From NCBI GenBank assembly GCA_910574455.1, contig CAJSYZ010000001.1:5297518-5361517 (forward strand): a stretch of 64,000 nt of DNA, written 5' to 3'. The stretch's first letter is position 1; every line of letters begins with the position of its first letter. Origin of the DNA: Trichaptum fuscoviolaceum. Its lineage: Eukaryota > Basidiomycota > Agaricomycetes > Hymenochaetales > Trichaptaceae. Of the stretch, positions 35,892 through 47,948 are shown in pieces. The notes beneath the pieces are model-generated. The model saw only the letters and a program-made list of their open reading frames with translations, was not told the origin of the DNA and did no database searches. The position numbers were made by a program, and so were the translations under genes.

Positions 35892-38415
35892 TTAGTGAGA
35901 GAGCTGGGTGATCTTAGCCATGATCGCTGCAGAATAAAAAGATTAATATCGGGTCCGCGGAGGTTAGAAGGAAGAAGATGAGACATACACTGCGGGTCGA
36001 GGCCCTGGTGAGGGATTTGCTCTTGAAGTCCACCGCAGCCCTCCTGGACGCTTCCCATGTAGCCATACCTCGGGGTGAGCTGACGCTCAAGGAGCCATGT
36101 ACCGAACTTCGAGCCCAGCTGTGATCAAGAAGGAACTGTGTCAGGAGAAACCTCACACCAAGCAAGAGATGTGTGAACGTACGCCAGTCTTCTGGTTGAG
36201 CGACTCAACGACGAGGACGAACTTGGTGGTTCCAATCTTGCGGATCGTCTCCTCGTCTACCAGATTCAGGGTGGCCTTGTTAATAAGGCCGACATTGATG
36301 CCATGTTGTCGGCATCGGAGAACCGCGTCGTACGAGCGATAGAGCATTTCACCGAACGAAACGACGTATCCGTCCGTGCCCTCGATGATGACATCATCCT
36401 TTCCGGGCACGAATTCGTAGTCATCGCCGAAATACTTCGTCACGCCGTCCTCCTTCAGGATATAGGGCACCTTCGCACGCGTGGAGAACACGAACCTCAG
36501 TCCGGGCTCGAAGAACACACGCTTGATGACCTTGTCCATCTGTAATGCGTCAGCAGGGAAGTACAGCCACGATTTGAGATCAGAGAGCGAGTTGTCGGCG
36601 AAGAAGTTGTTGATACCGAAATGGCATGTGTTGTCGGCCATCTCGTCGACTATTTGTGGTAACAGCGAAAGAAATGAGCATCACATATTTTCTGATAGTT
36701 AACTTACTTACCACCGGAGTGGGAGAAGTGAGAAAGCACGTTGCAGTCGTTCAGGCGCGCCATGGTGATTTCAGAGACAAGCATCTCCAAGAAGGCCGAG
36801 AATGTCGAGAAGACACCAAACTTGCCCTTCTCGAAACCGAAGCCAGACGCCGCTGAGAAGTTACCACGCTCCATGATACCGGAGGGAACAAAGACTTCCG
36901 GGTGCTTCTGGTGGATGACCTTGAGACCCGTAGAGCCCTCGAGATCGGAGTCGATGACCATCACACGCTTCGCGTTCTCCTCCTTCGAGTAGCCATCAAG
37001 CACGCGCACGACGGCCTCACCGAACTCGACACGGTTAGCCGCGTTCTCGCGGGTCGAGCCAATGTACAGGTAAGGGACAGACGTCGGCTTGATGTTAAGC
37101 AAGATGTCGGTGATCGCGCTTCCGTATCCGCGTCCTTCAAGGTAAGCAATGGCGGCCTTAACGGGGATGACATCGTGACCGTGTGTCGAGCCTTCGATTG
37201 ACTTGATCCCAGGAGCCATCTTGCGCTTGACGACGACAGCCGCGGGGCCGTTGAAGTTGAGGATCTCGACAAAGCCGGCCCAGAGCGAATCAATATCCTC
37301 TCCCTGGACGGTGGTGACCTTGAGACCATGTCCATTGAGAGTCTTCGCGAGGTCGTAGCCCTTGAGGTACTCGGACGGGTGGCCAGCAATCGTCACGTCG
37401 TTATCGTCCAGGAGAAGCTTAACGTTCAAGTTCTGAGCAACAGCGAGACGCGCGGCCTCGGCATCATTGCCTTCTTGCTGCGAGCCGTCAGAGCCGAGCA
37501 TGAACACGGTCTTGTCCTTGTTCGCAAGCGCAACACCGTTGACCATGGCCCACATGTGACCGAGACGACCCGAGGAAAACTTCACGCCCGGCGTGAGCCC
37601 CAATTCGGGGTGACCGGGCAGCTTGGAGTTGGCTGCACGGTAGTGGAGGAGGTGCTCTGCAGGGAGAGAGCCTTCGAGGGCGGCAAGGATATATTGTGTC
37701 GCAACACGGTGTCCTGAAATGAATGATTAGCATTTTGTCTTTCGAAGAACAAAGTAATGGTGAAGATGTCAGAAGCCGGGAGGCCCGGCCCGTCTGGCCC
37801 CGCCCCGCAGTGCTGAATAAATGCATCAAAAGCAAAACATCTGGCTCTCGCAAAGATGTGATACGAAGTTGATTTGAGAATAATCCCAGCATAATGAGAG
37901 CAATTATTCCCCGGATGCATAAAAATGCAAACATCTATCTCTTCCGAACGATTGGTCATGCAATACCCCGCAGTGGCATAACCAGTCTCCTCGCGCACAT
38001 TCCACCAATGAACGTAATGCAGATACTCACCGGCTTCATCGAAGACAACAGGGTGGAATTTCTCGCTGAACTCAAACAGTGATAAGAGGATGACAACCTC
38101 GGGTACGGTATCGTAGGCACCACCTAGATCGATTGCTGATTAACACCGGCCTATATGCACGTTTCGCACCTGCTTACCAGTGTGGCCACTCACACCCCGC
38201 GCAGCACCCGTCGCGGTGAACAGAACGATGGCATCACGCAGGAGGTGGATGTTCGCCTGCAAGTCTGCGCACTGCTCGTCGGTGAGCTTGGGATTCGACG
38301 GATCGAGCTTGATCCTGTTTCGTTGTTAAACGCCAATCACTCCGCGTCAACAGAATGCCACTCACTTCTTGTACTTCTTGAGGTCGATGGGGAAGTCGTT
38401 CTCTGCGCCAGACAT
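35892..38415 (-). CDS. Transketolase-type thiamine-diphosphate enzyme
   Basis: Seven exons: 38415..38366, 38314..38178, 38123..38031, 37713..36712, 36649..36183, 36118..35989, 35926..35892 (637 aa, phases consistent). The N-terminal ThDP-binding domain includes ATGAARGVSGHTGG, SSGRLGHMWAMVNGVA and the cofactor motif GSDGSQQEG…LLLDDNDVT (~167–200). The pyrimidine-binding domain carries SDLEGSTGL, VPSGIMERGNFSAASGF and FSAFLEMLVSE. The C-terminal domain has VVESLNQKTG and YGYMGSVQEGCGG. It should transfer two-carbon ketol units, but it differs from the canonical pentose-phosphate transketolase, so a dihydroxyacetone-synthase-like or other role is possible. Intron 3 is 317 nt, far longer than the rest, and holds a GC-rich block. 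Start is the first ATG, 16 codons before intron 1. Confidence 0.9.
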
Positions 38416-39984
38416 TGTGGGTGATGTGGATGCGGAGGGGGATGGGTGCGATGATGGGAGTAGGAGGGCAAGGGTGTTGAGGTCTAGAGACAGGCGACGA
38501 TGACCGTGTCCCGTTGGGGTCTATCTTTATGCGCCGGGTCCGGTCGGCCATCGTTCGGCCATCGCTAGGCATGTCTGAGAACAGCCAGCCGTTCCCACGC
38601 GCATCTTCACCTCCTCCCTCATCTCCTTTGCTTCCACAATTTAGCATTGCCAATTTGCGGCTGAAGCTCACGGCGTTGGGAGCTTGCAATACCAATAAGA
38701 GACTTTCTTACTATCCAATTATCCAACGAAAAGCTTCTCATTGATCCATAGGCCATCGTGAGATGCCCATTCGCACGTTCGCCAGAATGTTTCCGCATCT
38801 ATAGCTGCAGCGCTCGCCCTATCAAGACCCGCGCTGATTCCGATGTTCATGCGAAAGCAGCTCACAACTATTGCTATGCTCCATGAGACTGTCTCTGCTT
38901 GAAACATGACTTCAGGTGCGTGACCGTGTACTAGATTTCAGCTTTTCTGTATTTTTCTCATCCGAATCTTTATAATTTCCAGCAAATGTTCGACGGGATG
39001 ACGTGTCCCCGGAGCTCTTCCCAAGGTCTCGGGAATCTGTACCTGGCCTATGGACTTGATGGTATTCAATCAGGACCACGGTGATCATTGTCCAATCATG
39101 TTGGTAATCTAACGTGTTCCATGGTAAAGCACTTCCCGACTGAAAGGCGCACTATAGGCGACTTCGCACCAAAATGCCCGCTGGCTTGGCGCACAAATGT
39201 CAAGCTGTGTAGTTACAGTATGTCTCAAGGCAGATTATATGTGCGACGAGATCGTTGTCAAGCTGGTGCGGTGCCGGCTGACCAACGTCGAAGCGGATCA
39301 CGTTTTCCTACGAGTTCATACCGCCTCCTTGACACCGAGAGATTCTATAATCGAAAACCCAGCGCAGGGTCTGTCAGACGAATAATATATTCGGAGTCTC
39401 CCGGATGACTATCTGAAAGTGTTACAAGCCCAAATACAGGTTCATGGAACATGGTACCTCTTTCATCGACCTGCCAGTGTCTTTCTTCAAAGGGACAATG
39501 ATTACGTTTATGCCAGTGGCTAGTGATTGGCAAAACAAAGCTGTATTTGATGACCTGATGTGCAGTCTAGACAGCTTCTGAATACAGGAACGATGTGTTG
39601 TGGATCTGTTTATGAAACTGTCACACTTTGTCTCCCGCAAGTAAAAACGCTACACGAGGGTTTAGTAGTTTTCAACGAAGTAGATTATTCTATAATTATA
39701 ATACAGTACAACAATCAATCTAGCATCGAAGAGGCACTATCGCACACGGTACTGAACAAGATAGAAGAGGTTTATTTAGTTTGTAAAGCATAGTAAAGTT
39801 ACAGATAAGTGAGAAAACCATATATCAATCAGAAACCGGTAAGCATAGAGCATACTGCATAAAAGGTCGGTATATGAATATTAGCGGGTATGCATGATAA
39901 GGAAACGGAAAGCCATCGTCATTGGCGAAGTATGCGTGATATGATGCGTGGCCATTTCAATTACTCAACGAGTACCACTCCAAC
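38416..39984. other. Intergenic, no gene seen
   Basis: Promoter side of the transketolase gene, then 1.2 kb of sequence without a supported exon chain. Confidence 0.5.
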
Positions 39985-41182
39985 TTACCACCGACCGATG
40001 TGATTCATCTCAGCCTTTCTAGGCTTACGCTCTGTCCTACAACAAGCACACAAGCAGCACAAGAATACAACGAATCCTAGCATCGTGCCGCCCACAACCT
40101 CCCCGATCAGTCGCCCACTCGGTCCCGGGTTCCCAACATCCATCAATGGGACACTCGCGCCGACCGTAGTGTTTACACAGACCAAGAACGTGTCGTTGAG
40201 ACCCGCCGGGAGCGGCGAATCCTGTGAGAGGGGCAACGGTGCCGTATTATTATCCGCAGGCATATTCGCCGGCAGTGCCGCCGTATTGTTATACCCATCC
40301 AAAGATAGTGCGAACGTCGACCCGCGGTAGTACTGAATGACCTGTTCCGGAAGCGGCCAAGTGTCCGGAGATGGCGAATACGCCGCGATCGCCGAAGACG
40401 AGTTAACAACAGAACAGTTCGCCACTAATGCGTCGAAGACGGCGGTGACGGAGTTGTTGTCTCCAAGAAGCCGATACGTGATACTCGTGTTCCAGGAGGG
40501 TTGGACGATGGCTAAGACGAGATTCCCCCCAGGCCTCTCCGTTTCGTTCGCATTCAAGTACTGTATAACATGAGGTTTCAGATATGAATGATGCAGGCAG
40601 GAGAAAGGCTTCAACACACCTCGTCACCGCCGTAGTAATGGTGTGCGGGAGGAACCGGAAAGAAGATGAACGGCAAAGGTCTAGAGTTTACGAAAGACCC
40701 AAACCCGCCATACGGGTATCCGCTACCAAACCGCGACGTCCCATAGACATCGCCCTATAGGTACCATGGTCGATCAATAATTGAACACAGACAAACGATC
40801 CAAGCCGGCGTCGACGTACCCTAGAGCCACCGCCTGCCTGACGCCCGCTAAACAGACTATTCGAGCCCAACACAAAGGGCTTTCCACCCCCGTTAGAGTA
40901 CGCCGTAGCTGTTGTGGTTGTTTTTCCGGACTTGGAGATAGCAAAGCCAGTAACACTCCGAGAGCTTGTGAACGCAGGCGACGCGCCATGCTCGGATGCC
41001 GGGCTTGAACCCGAGTGACCACCTTCTCCGCTAGCGTGGCCGCCACCGTGACCTCCACCGCCTTTACGAGGTAAAAGCTTAGGGAATCGCGAGGAGTACT
41101 CGTAGTGCACTGAAGATTCACTCGTATCATCTTCGTCGATCTCTGAAGACCTGCGAGTCGTCTCTGAGTTTGATAAGAACAT
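39985..41182 (-). CDS. Single-pass membrane protein, tandem copy 1
   Basis: Three exons: 41182..40820, 40754..40620, 40560..39985 (357 aa, phase 0 joins). The N-terminal third is Ser/Gly-rich with long GGGGHGGGH-type runs. Then a conserved block: GDVYGTSRFGSGYPYGG…PHHYYGGDE-like, then RPGGNLVLAIVQPSWNTSITYRLL and an ectodomain rich in N-x-S/T sites. A hydrophobic segment (GGTMLGFVVFLCCLCACC) sits before a short basic tail. No signal peptide is evident at the start. I recognise the GS-Y-G…GG architecture as a common mushroom family of unknown function. It is 1.0 kb from a clear paralogue in the same orientation. Confidence 0.8.
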
Positions 41183-42203
41183 GCTGGTAGGACGGATGAA
41201 GTTGGCAGCAAGTACGGGATTCAAGGTAAGATTTATATACCTTCCTTAACCACAGGAACCTCTCTTGGTTAAGTGGCTTAATTGCGCTCGCCACATACGT
41301 CTGGGCCAGCTACAAACTACGCGGAATTAAGAATGTAGAACCACACACTGGTTACTACTGGTTTCAAGAAGATGGCCCTAGCTGTTGGCAAGACTTGGAT
41401 ACTGAGCTCTTCGCCGAAAAGAATCATAAACTGCACTTGAGGCGAACGCTTGAGATGGCCTTTGCGAACGAAAGGAGGGTGAGCGCGCCTCTAATAGTTT
41501 TCGATGATTCCCGGCCAACCTACCAGTGGAAGATCAGTGTATAAGGTCCGTGTGTAAGCCCATTGGAACACCGGTCTATAAATAAATCTGAGTGCCGCTA
41601 CTAACCTCAGGCTGACGTGCGGCACGTCCAAAACGAACTTACCCCGTAATCAGTGTGACTCTTCCGCTCATCTTGATCTTATCTGAGTCATGGCCTGCCC
41701 GTAAATCTATTGTCGACATAACGAGGCCACAAACTAATTTAGATGGCGAACGTGGTGTGGCTCAAAGATTATCACAGCCTAGGATTTGTCTTGTTTTCAG
41801 GCCAAAGCTGTTCAATAGTGTTTCCAAAAATGCTTCTATACCATGCACTAGTGCACTAGACTTTCAAAGTTGAAGGTAAAAATGAAATACAAGAATAAGA
41901 TGCTCGAAAGGAAGTACAGCACAGCCCTCTGAGTCGGAGATTGCCGAATACATCAAAACCTTATTTTGCGATACTTGCAATGGAGGGATCATTCATCGTA
42001 GACATGTAAGATCATAGGAGATATTGAGTTAACTTAAAGGAAATGCTACATATGGATTGAAGTACTGTTGAGCACGTAACTAAGAAAAGCAGTAGAAATT
42101 AGGGATAAAGCATACATATGTATGTAGAGCATATGCCAAAAAGAAGGGGATAGTTGCATGACATAAGGGCATATAGACTCTGGACCTCGACAAAGACATC
42201 AAT
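41183..42203. other. Intergenic between the tandem membrane-protein genes
   Basis: 3' flank of copy 2 and 5' flank of copy 1. No further gene supported. Confidence 0.55.
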
Positions 42204-43406
42204 TTATTTCCTCATTCCAAACCTTCTATGCTTCTTCTTTACGCAGCAGCGAATGAGTGATTCCAGAAACGCTGCGACAATAAAGAATCCTACGATCCAT
42301 CCCATGACATAGTAAGCGATCTGTGAGGCAGAGAGTTTGTGACTCGCAACGTCCATCAAGGGGACACTGGCACCGACTGTGGCGTTCACGCAGACCAGGA
42401 AGGTTTCGTTCAAGCCTGCAGGGAGTGGAGAGTCCTGTGAGAGCGGCCACGGAGCCGTATTGTTATCCGCCGGTACGTTTGCTGGTAGCGCTGCCGTATT
42501 GTTGTATCCATCTAGAGAAAGCGCGAACGTCGACGCGCGGTAGTACTGAATGATCTGCTCTGGAAGTGGCCAAGTATCAGGCGAGGGCATATGCGACGTG
42601 ATCGCCGAAGTTGAGTTGACAACCGAGCAATTCGCCACCAATGCGTCAAATACAACGGTTACTGAGGCATTATCCCCAAGGAGCCGGTATGTAATACTTG
42701 TGTTCCATGAGGGCTGAACGATAGCTGAAACCAGATTGCCACCAGGTCTTTCTATGTCAGTAAGATTCAAATACTGAAGGAACCGAAACATCAGATTCGA
42801 TAGCGACCAGGAAAGAATGAGCGCCTTAGAGACATCAACATACCTCATCACCGCCATAGTAATGTTCTGCAGGAGGAGTAGGGTAAAATGTAAACGGGAA
42901 TGGCCTGTATGCGACGGAGGAGCCAGAACCACCATAAGTGTATCCACTACCGAAACGTGATGTGCCATAGACAGCGCCCTGCCAAGAGATGAATATCAGC
43001 ATAGACTCGCAAGCCAGAAATCCGTACATACCCTAGTTCCACCTCCCGCCTGACGTCGACTAAACGGTGTGTCGGAGCCTAGAACAAACGGCTTTCCGCC
43101 CCCAGAAGAGTACGCGGTTGCGGTTGTGGTTGTTTTCCCTGTCTTGAAGATACGAAATGCGCCGGCGCTCCTAGAGTTGGTGAATGCAGGTGAGGCACCA
43201 TGCGCAGCTGCTGGGCTGCCCTTGGAGGAGCCCGATCCCCCACCTTTCCCGCTAGAGCGCCCGCCGCCGCCACGACCCCCTCCGCCTTTAGTACGCGGTA
43301 AGAGCTTCGGCCCGGGGGGTAACAGGGTATAGCTCACTAGGGCTCCTGTGTTGTCGTTGTTGATCTCTGAGGAACCTTGAGTCATTTTCGAGTCGTACAA
43401 GAACAT
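42204..43406 (-). CDS. Single-pass membrane protein, tandem copy 2
   Basis: Three exons: 43406..43032, 42978..42844, 42773..42204 (359 aa). The exon positions and phases are identical to copy 1. Shared blocks: GKTTTTATAYSSGGGKPFVLGS, GAVYGTSRFGSGYTYGG, RPGGNLVSAIVQPSWNTSITYRLLGD, SPDTWPLPEQIIQYYRASTF and NNTAPWPLSQDSPLPAGLN. The transmembrane segment near the C-terminus (IAYYVMGWIVGFFIVAAF) and the tail have diverged from copy 1. The two arose by tandem duplication. Function unknown; an N-glycosylated cell-surface or secretory-pathway protein is the likely type. Confidence 0.8.
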
Positions 43407-44259
43407 GATGCGGCGATTTTCAAAGGAGTGAGTAAGAGTGTTGGACCCAAAGGAAGGTTTATATGCATTCTTCGACCACGGCGAAGGCAGCCTCTTGCGG
43501 TGAGTGGTTTGCGCCGCATATTAGCTATCTACGTCTGGACTGAGAAATCAGATGCACGGTACAGGAAGCCTTAGGCCACGCGTGGATCAGAGTAGGGTTT
43601 AGTCAGAGGGTAAGCTGTGCCTCGATTTCTAAAGGAAACGGAAGAGTACTGACAGTCGGCGAGCTGAAGCGTGCGGTTTCGGAGACCAGAGCAGTGCAAC
43701 TCTGCGTTATATCTTGATCATCTTGGCCCATTTCTCTAGGCTTGTACAGCTTGGCGTCGTTATGTGCATATGTATGGCCAGTGCGTAAGAGTCTCTGAGC
43801 GCTGCAGAGCTGTGAATTTGACAGGAAAATCTGAGGGTAGGCCAAGGCGATGGTTGTAGATGACCCATGCATCGAGAAACACACGTTTACGTGGCCATTC
43901 TATGGCCTATGCGAGACTCTCCTACATCTGAAGTTCTGTATGTAGAGTTAGCGACAGAGTCATGACAACATGTGCTACCTACTACATGGGTAAGTGGCCC
44001 AAAGCTAAGGCCCGAAACAGTGCAATTTGAGGGAAATCCAAGATCGCACCCAAGATACAGTTATCAGTGGTTCGTTATAGGCTTTGATGTAACGCATGTT
44101 ATTTGAGAGTGACCCAAAGGCTAAGGCCCAAACCAAGATAAACGACGAAGTTGAAGAAACTCAACAGAAGATTAAAATCGTTTGCATAGCCACCAACTCA
44201 TAGCCACTCAGGCTCGGCTTACGCCGGCCATGAACAAACCTTAAAATGGTTCCGAAGAT
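43407..44259. other. Intergenic up to the large transposon-like element
   Basis: No gene recognised. Near 44.0–44.1 kb there are two similar short stretches (AAGCTAAGGCCCGAAAC and AGGCTAAGGCCCAAACC). The last 8 bp are the left target duplication. Confidence 0.5.
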
Positions 44260-44641
44260 CACCTAAGACTCCCGGTATCCAGAACCTTATTAGCCGGTAG
44301 CCTTGGCTCAAGGCTGCTGGCTAACTAGGTTCTGATACACCTATATTACTATACTGTGTGCCATCCCGTCTGTTAAAAGGGACTTCGTCATTCACAGACC
44401 TGCTCACCGGGCCCAGCTTGACCGAGGACCCTGGGGGCTGGCCTCGGCGACCGCCGTAAGGGTCTGTCCTGCACGTCGCGCGCGCGCGCCGTGCCTCGGA
44501 CCTTGCCGCCGCGCCTCCCACGCGCCCACGACGCGTCGTCACCGTCACCACACCCTTGCTCGCCATCGCCGACAGCGAGCACAGCCGTCTCGCTCAATTC
44601 TTGTCCGTTTGGCTTTGTTCTTTTTGCATTATGCATTAAAT
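44260..44641 (+). repeat. Left inverted arm of the large element
   Basis: Matches 47290–47674 in reverse complement. Contains a 53 bp imperfect palindrome (44281–44333, AGAACCT…AGGTTCT) just inside the end, then a GC-rich section with CGCGCGCGCGCC. Confidence 0.93.
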
Positions 44642-46777
44642 TCACAGCAGAATGCAATTGTGAATAGAAAAACAATAAATATATTTATTTGTCTATTAAA
44701 ATATACATCAAGAAATCTCTCTGTGCTGTCCTTGTTGTCAGTCAGCTGTCCCCGCCGTCCAACCGTTTTGGGTTCGCTTCTATGCATATTTCATGCATCT
44801 CCGCCTGCCCAACTTCAGCCGCCCTTGGGTTTCCCCATTCCGCCCACGAATGCTTCATTCTACCCCTGATCATTTGGTGTTGCCGTCAGCGAAGGCTGGG
44901 GAACGAGAGGGACGAGAGCTCGGAGGGCGTGCCGCTTGATGGGGGCCTCTGGTTTGGAGAGCAGGGCAAGGACACCCGCTGCTGATGTTTGTGTTCGCGC
45001 CACCATAGCGGGTTGGAGAGGAGGGGGATGGAAATGAGGAGAAAGGAAAGGACTTGTGCGACAAAATTGACCGTGGCTGCAGGCACATGCACCGGGCAGT
45101 CTCTGCCGCAGGCCCTTGCTGCTGAGTACTCCAGAATCCACATGCAGCCTCCCCCGCCAACAATCCGAAGCCCCGCAGCCATCGGAATCTTGCTAGAGTG
45201 GTCTGCACTCGAAGCTATTGCAGCGATGCAAGAGGTGCGTCGCTCAGTGCCGTTGAAGGAAGCCGTAGAATAGTGGTTGCACAAGGCGGCAACAGACCAT
45301 GGGAGATATTCGAGCCTCTGCGGCTTGCATGTGTGACGGGCGCTGGCAAAGACGTCCGTCGGCGCAGACGTGTCCGTGGTGTCCGTCGAGTGGTATCCAC
45401 AGCACAGACGTGTCTGTGGTGTCTGTTAGGGATAAAGAGGCATCTATAGCAGGCCATTAGCTTACAGCAAATGATAGCATAAAAAAATAGATAACTTACC
45501 ACGTTAATTTGAGGCCTGGAGGCCATCCGTGATGGACACGGACGACGTTGAACGCAAAAAGACGACGTCCACGCGCGTTCAACGTCGCCCGGAAGTTGCC
45601 GAATGTGGCAACTGAAGCAACTCCAAGCACATTTCGTGCCCAGAAACACTTCAGCAGCACATCTGATACTCAGGCACGCTATGCAATATGCAAGTGCTGT
45701 ACAATATACATTGAGCTTGATTTTATTGGTATTTATTGTTTAGTCCGTTATGACTTGGTGAAGCAAACATTGATTCTACAAGTGATCATTTCACTTTTTC
45801 TGGAATAGAATATTTAATTGACCTTGTAAATTTGTGATCTCTTTTTCATTTAAGAGTACTCGTAGAATGGATGCAAATGCAAGAGGAATTAGAGTTGCAG
45901 GTGTGCTAGAATGTAGTGATCTTGATTTCGAGCACTCGAATGCATGAGATCAAGCTAAACTCACCTGAAACCCACGGACCTCAACTACATTTGAGCACTG
46001 ACAACAACTCCAGTTAGTGGAACTCCGTCAAAACTTCTAAAAAGGTCATTTATTATCTCTTCTTGAGTGTTACATATCTTGCAGAATTTATTAATGAGGG
46101 TAATGTATGTCTATTCAGTGAAGAACATGTAATGTGCATGATTTTATTCAAAAAGTACTAGTTTTGAGCATTGTTTAGATTCTATCGGAGTACTACAGTC
46201 TCTACACACTCTGAAACTTTTTTAGTGAGTATTAATACACTTATATTAGATCTTCATGAAGTTTGAAAGACATCCATGCAAGCGCTATGCTTAAACAAAT
46301 CAAAAACATATGCATTAGCATGCATACAGGCTGCACTTCAGCACTCGCAGCTTATTTGTGAGCCCATTTTAGCCTATTATGTTATGCAACTTCGCAGCTA
46401 CACTCTTTATTATATCATTAAGATGCCTAATGCATGTGCCTGATATAAAGCACGATACAAAGATGAGCAGTCAATATGTTTTAAATGCTCAAAAATGAAG
46501 AAAAGTAAAACATACCTAATTTGGACGTGCATTCTCACGTTTGGAGACAACGCGCGGCCTCGTCGCTGTCGTCATTTGGGCCTTGCTCACTGTCTTACAC
46601 TCCTCCTCCACCCCATAAAAGAGCTTCGTATGAGCAAGCTCACTGCAAGTAAGTTTTATTAACCTTCTCTACTCTAATGCATGCTAATAGTTGTCTTTAT
46701 TAGATGATATGGTAGCCGGTAGGCTCACCCATGCACCCAAGGTGCTGAAACAACCCATTCAGCGGCAATGAGCTTGC

Positions 46778-47258
46778 CAGGCCCCTTCAAATGCCCTCGC
46801 AATCTTGCAAGAAATCCGCGACAGAGGCTCTATCTTTGTCGGCGCTATGTACCGCGCGGTCTCTCCAGCAGAGGCCAAGGATGCAATCAACCACCACTGG
46901 CACGTCATGCACGGCAGGAAGAGTGCAACACACAAAATGTCCGCCTGGCGCGTCTCGGCGCTGAAGCGCGACCGCAATGGACTCTGCGGGAAGACGACTT
47001 CGAGGTGCAGAGTCACAGCAACGACGATGGCGAGATGTGCTCCCGCTTCTCTTGCCTGCTGCTGAGACATCTGTCGTGGTCGGCGGTGTTGCCCCTTTCA
47101 TGACACACATTGTTGGACAAGTCTTTGACACCTTTGCTTGGTTATCCCTGACCAATGCAACGTCCCAGGACAAGTACGCGCTCCGCCATGATGTGGGCAT
47201 CGCAGCTGTAGAACTGGTTGCTCTTTCTGCCGGCACCATTGCACTATGTAGTAGATAA
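46778..47258 (+). pseudogene. Frameshifted Impact-domain (UPF0029/YIH1-type) gene fragment
   Basis: Frame 1 encodes EIRDRGSIFVGAMYRAVSPAEAKDA, then ATHKMSAWRV and LKRDRNGL, which is the Impact-domain pattern (D-R-x-S-x-F-V…A-x-H-x-M-x-A-W-R). A shift into another frame gives EDDFEVQSHSNDDGE, the conserved D-D-G-E part. A third frame gives PAAETSVVVGGVAPFMTHIVGQVFD and an unrecognised C-terminal stretch. The same domain is therefore spread over three frames with stops, so it is broken. Intact YIH1/IMPACT binds Gcn1 and dampens Gcn2 signalling; whether this paralogue had that role is unknown. It sits wholly inside the large inverted-arm element. Confidence 0.7.
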
Positions 47259-47289
47259 TTTTATTTTACTATTGCAATATAATCTAAAC

Positions 47290-47674
47290 ATTAAATTACA
47301 TATAATGCAAAAAAAACGAAGCCAAACAGACAAAAATTGAGCAAGACGGCCGTGCTCGCTGTCGGCGACGGCGAGCAAGGGTGTGGTGACGGCAACGACG
47401 CGTCGTGGGCGCGTGGGAGGCGCGGCGGCAAGGTCCGAGGCACGGCGCGCGCGCGCGACGTGCAGGACAGACCCTTACGGCGGTCGCCGAGGCCAGCCCC
47501 CAGGGTCCTCGGTCAAGCTGGGCCCGGTGAGCAGGTCTGTGAATGACGAAGTCCCTTTTAACAGACGGGATGGCACACAGTATAGTAATATAGGTGTATC
47601 AGAACCTAGTTAGCCAGCAGCCTTGAGCCAAGGCTACCGGCTAATAAGGTTCTGGATACCGGGAGTCTTAGGTG
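47290..47674 (-). repeat. Right inverted arm of the large element
   Basis: Reverse complement of the left arm. The equivalent imperfect palindrome lies at 47601–47653. The right target duplication follows directly. Confidence 0.93.
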
Positions 47675-47948
47675 CCGAAGATTTGCTTGCAATTTAATAA
47701 TTGAGAAGATGGAAAGACCACGAGAAGCAATGCATAGCTGACATATATACTGTAATGACTACACAGGAAGAGAATAAATAAACTAGCAATAAGGCAGCCG
47801 TGCCATGACAGACAAATCCCCCCTTAGCAAGTGGGAATCTGGTAGAAATCGTAATAGAATATTTAAGGACATAAGGATGTTCTAAGTGAGAGATAAGTCG
47901 AGGGCATCGCCGACAGTCCAACGGATCAGAGAAGTATCACGGGTGGAG

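Larger units (their letters stand above)
44260..47674. mobile_element. 3.4 kb element with ~380 bp inverted arms and 8 bp target duplication
   Basis: The ends read CACCTAAGACTCCCGG and its reverse complement. A perfect 8 bp direct repeat, CCGAAGAT, flanks both sides (44252–44259 and 47675–47682). The inverted arms run about 44260–44641 and 47290–47674 and are nearly identical by eye, including a CG-alternating block. The 2.65 kb interior has no recognisable transposase but contains a broken Impact-domain gene piece. An 8 bp duplication fits hAT, KDZ and some other DNA transposon groups. The long arms suggest a foldback-like, non-autonomous member that moves using a transposase supplied from elsewhere. 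Confidence 0.92.

Noticed and set aside
44321..44566. Arg-rich open frame in the left arm, with an identical one at 47383–47613 in the right arm
   Set aside because: They mirror each other because of the inverted repeat. The composition is that of GC-rich non-coding sequence and no domain is recognisable.
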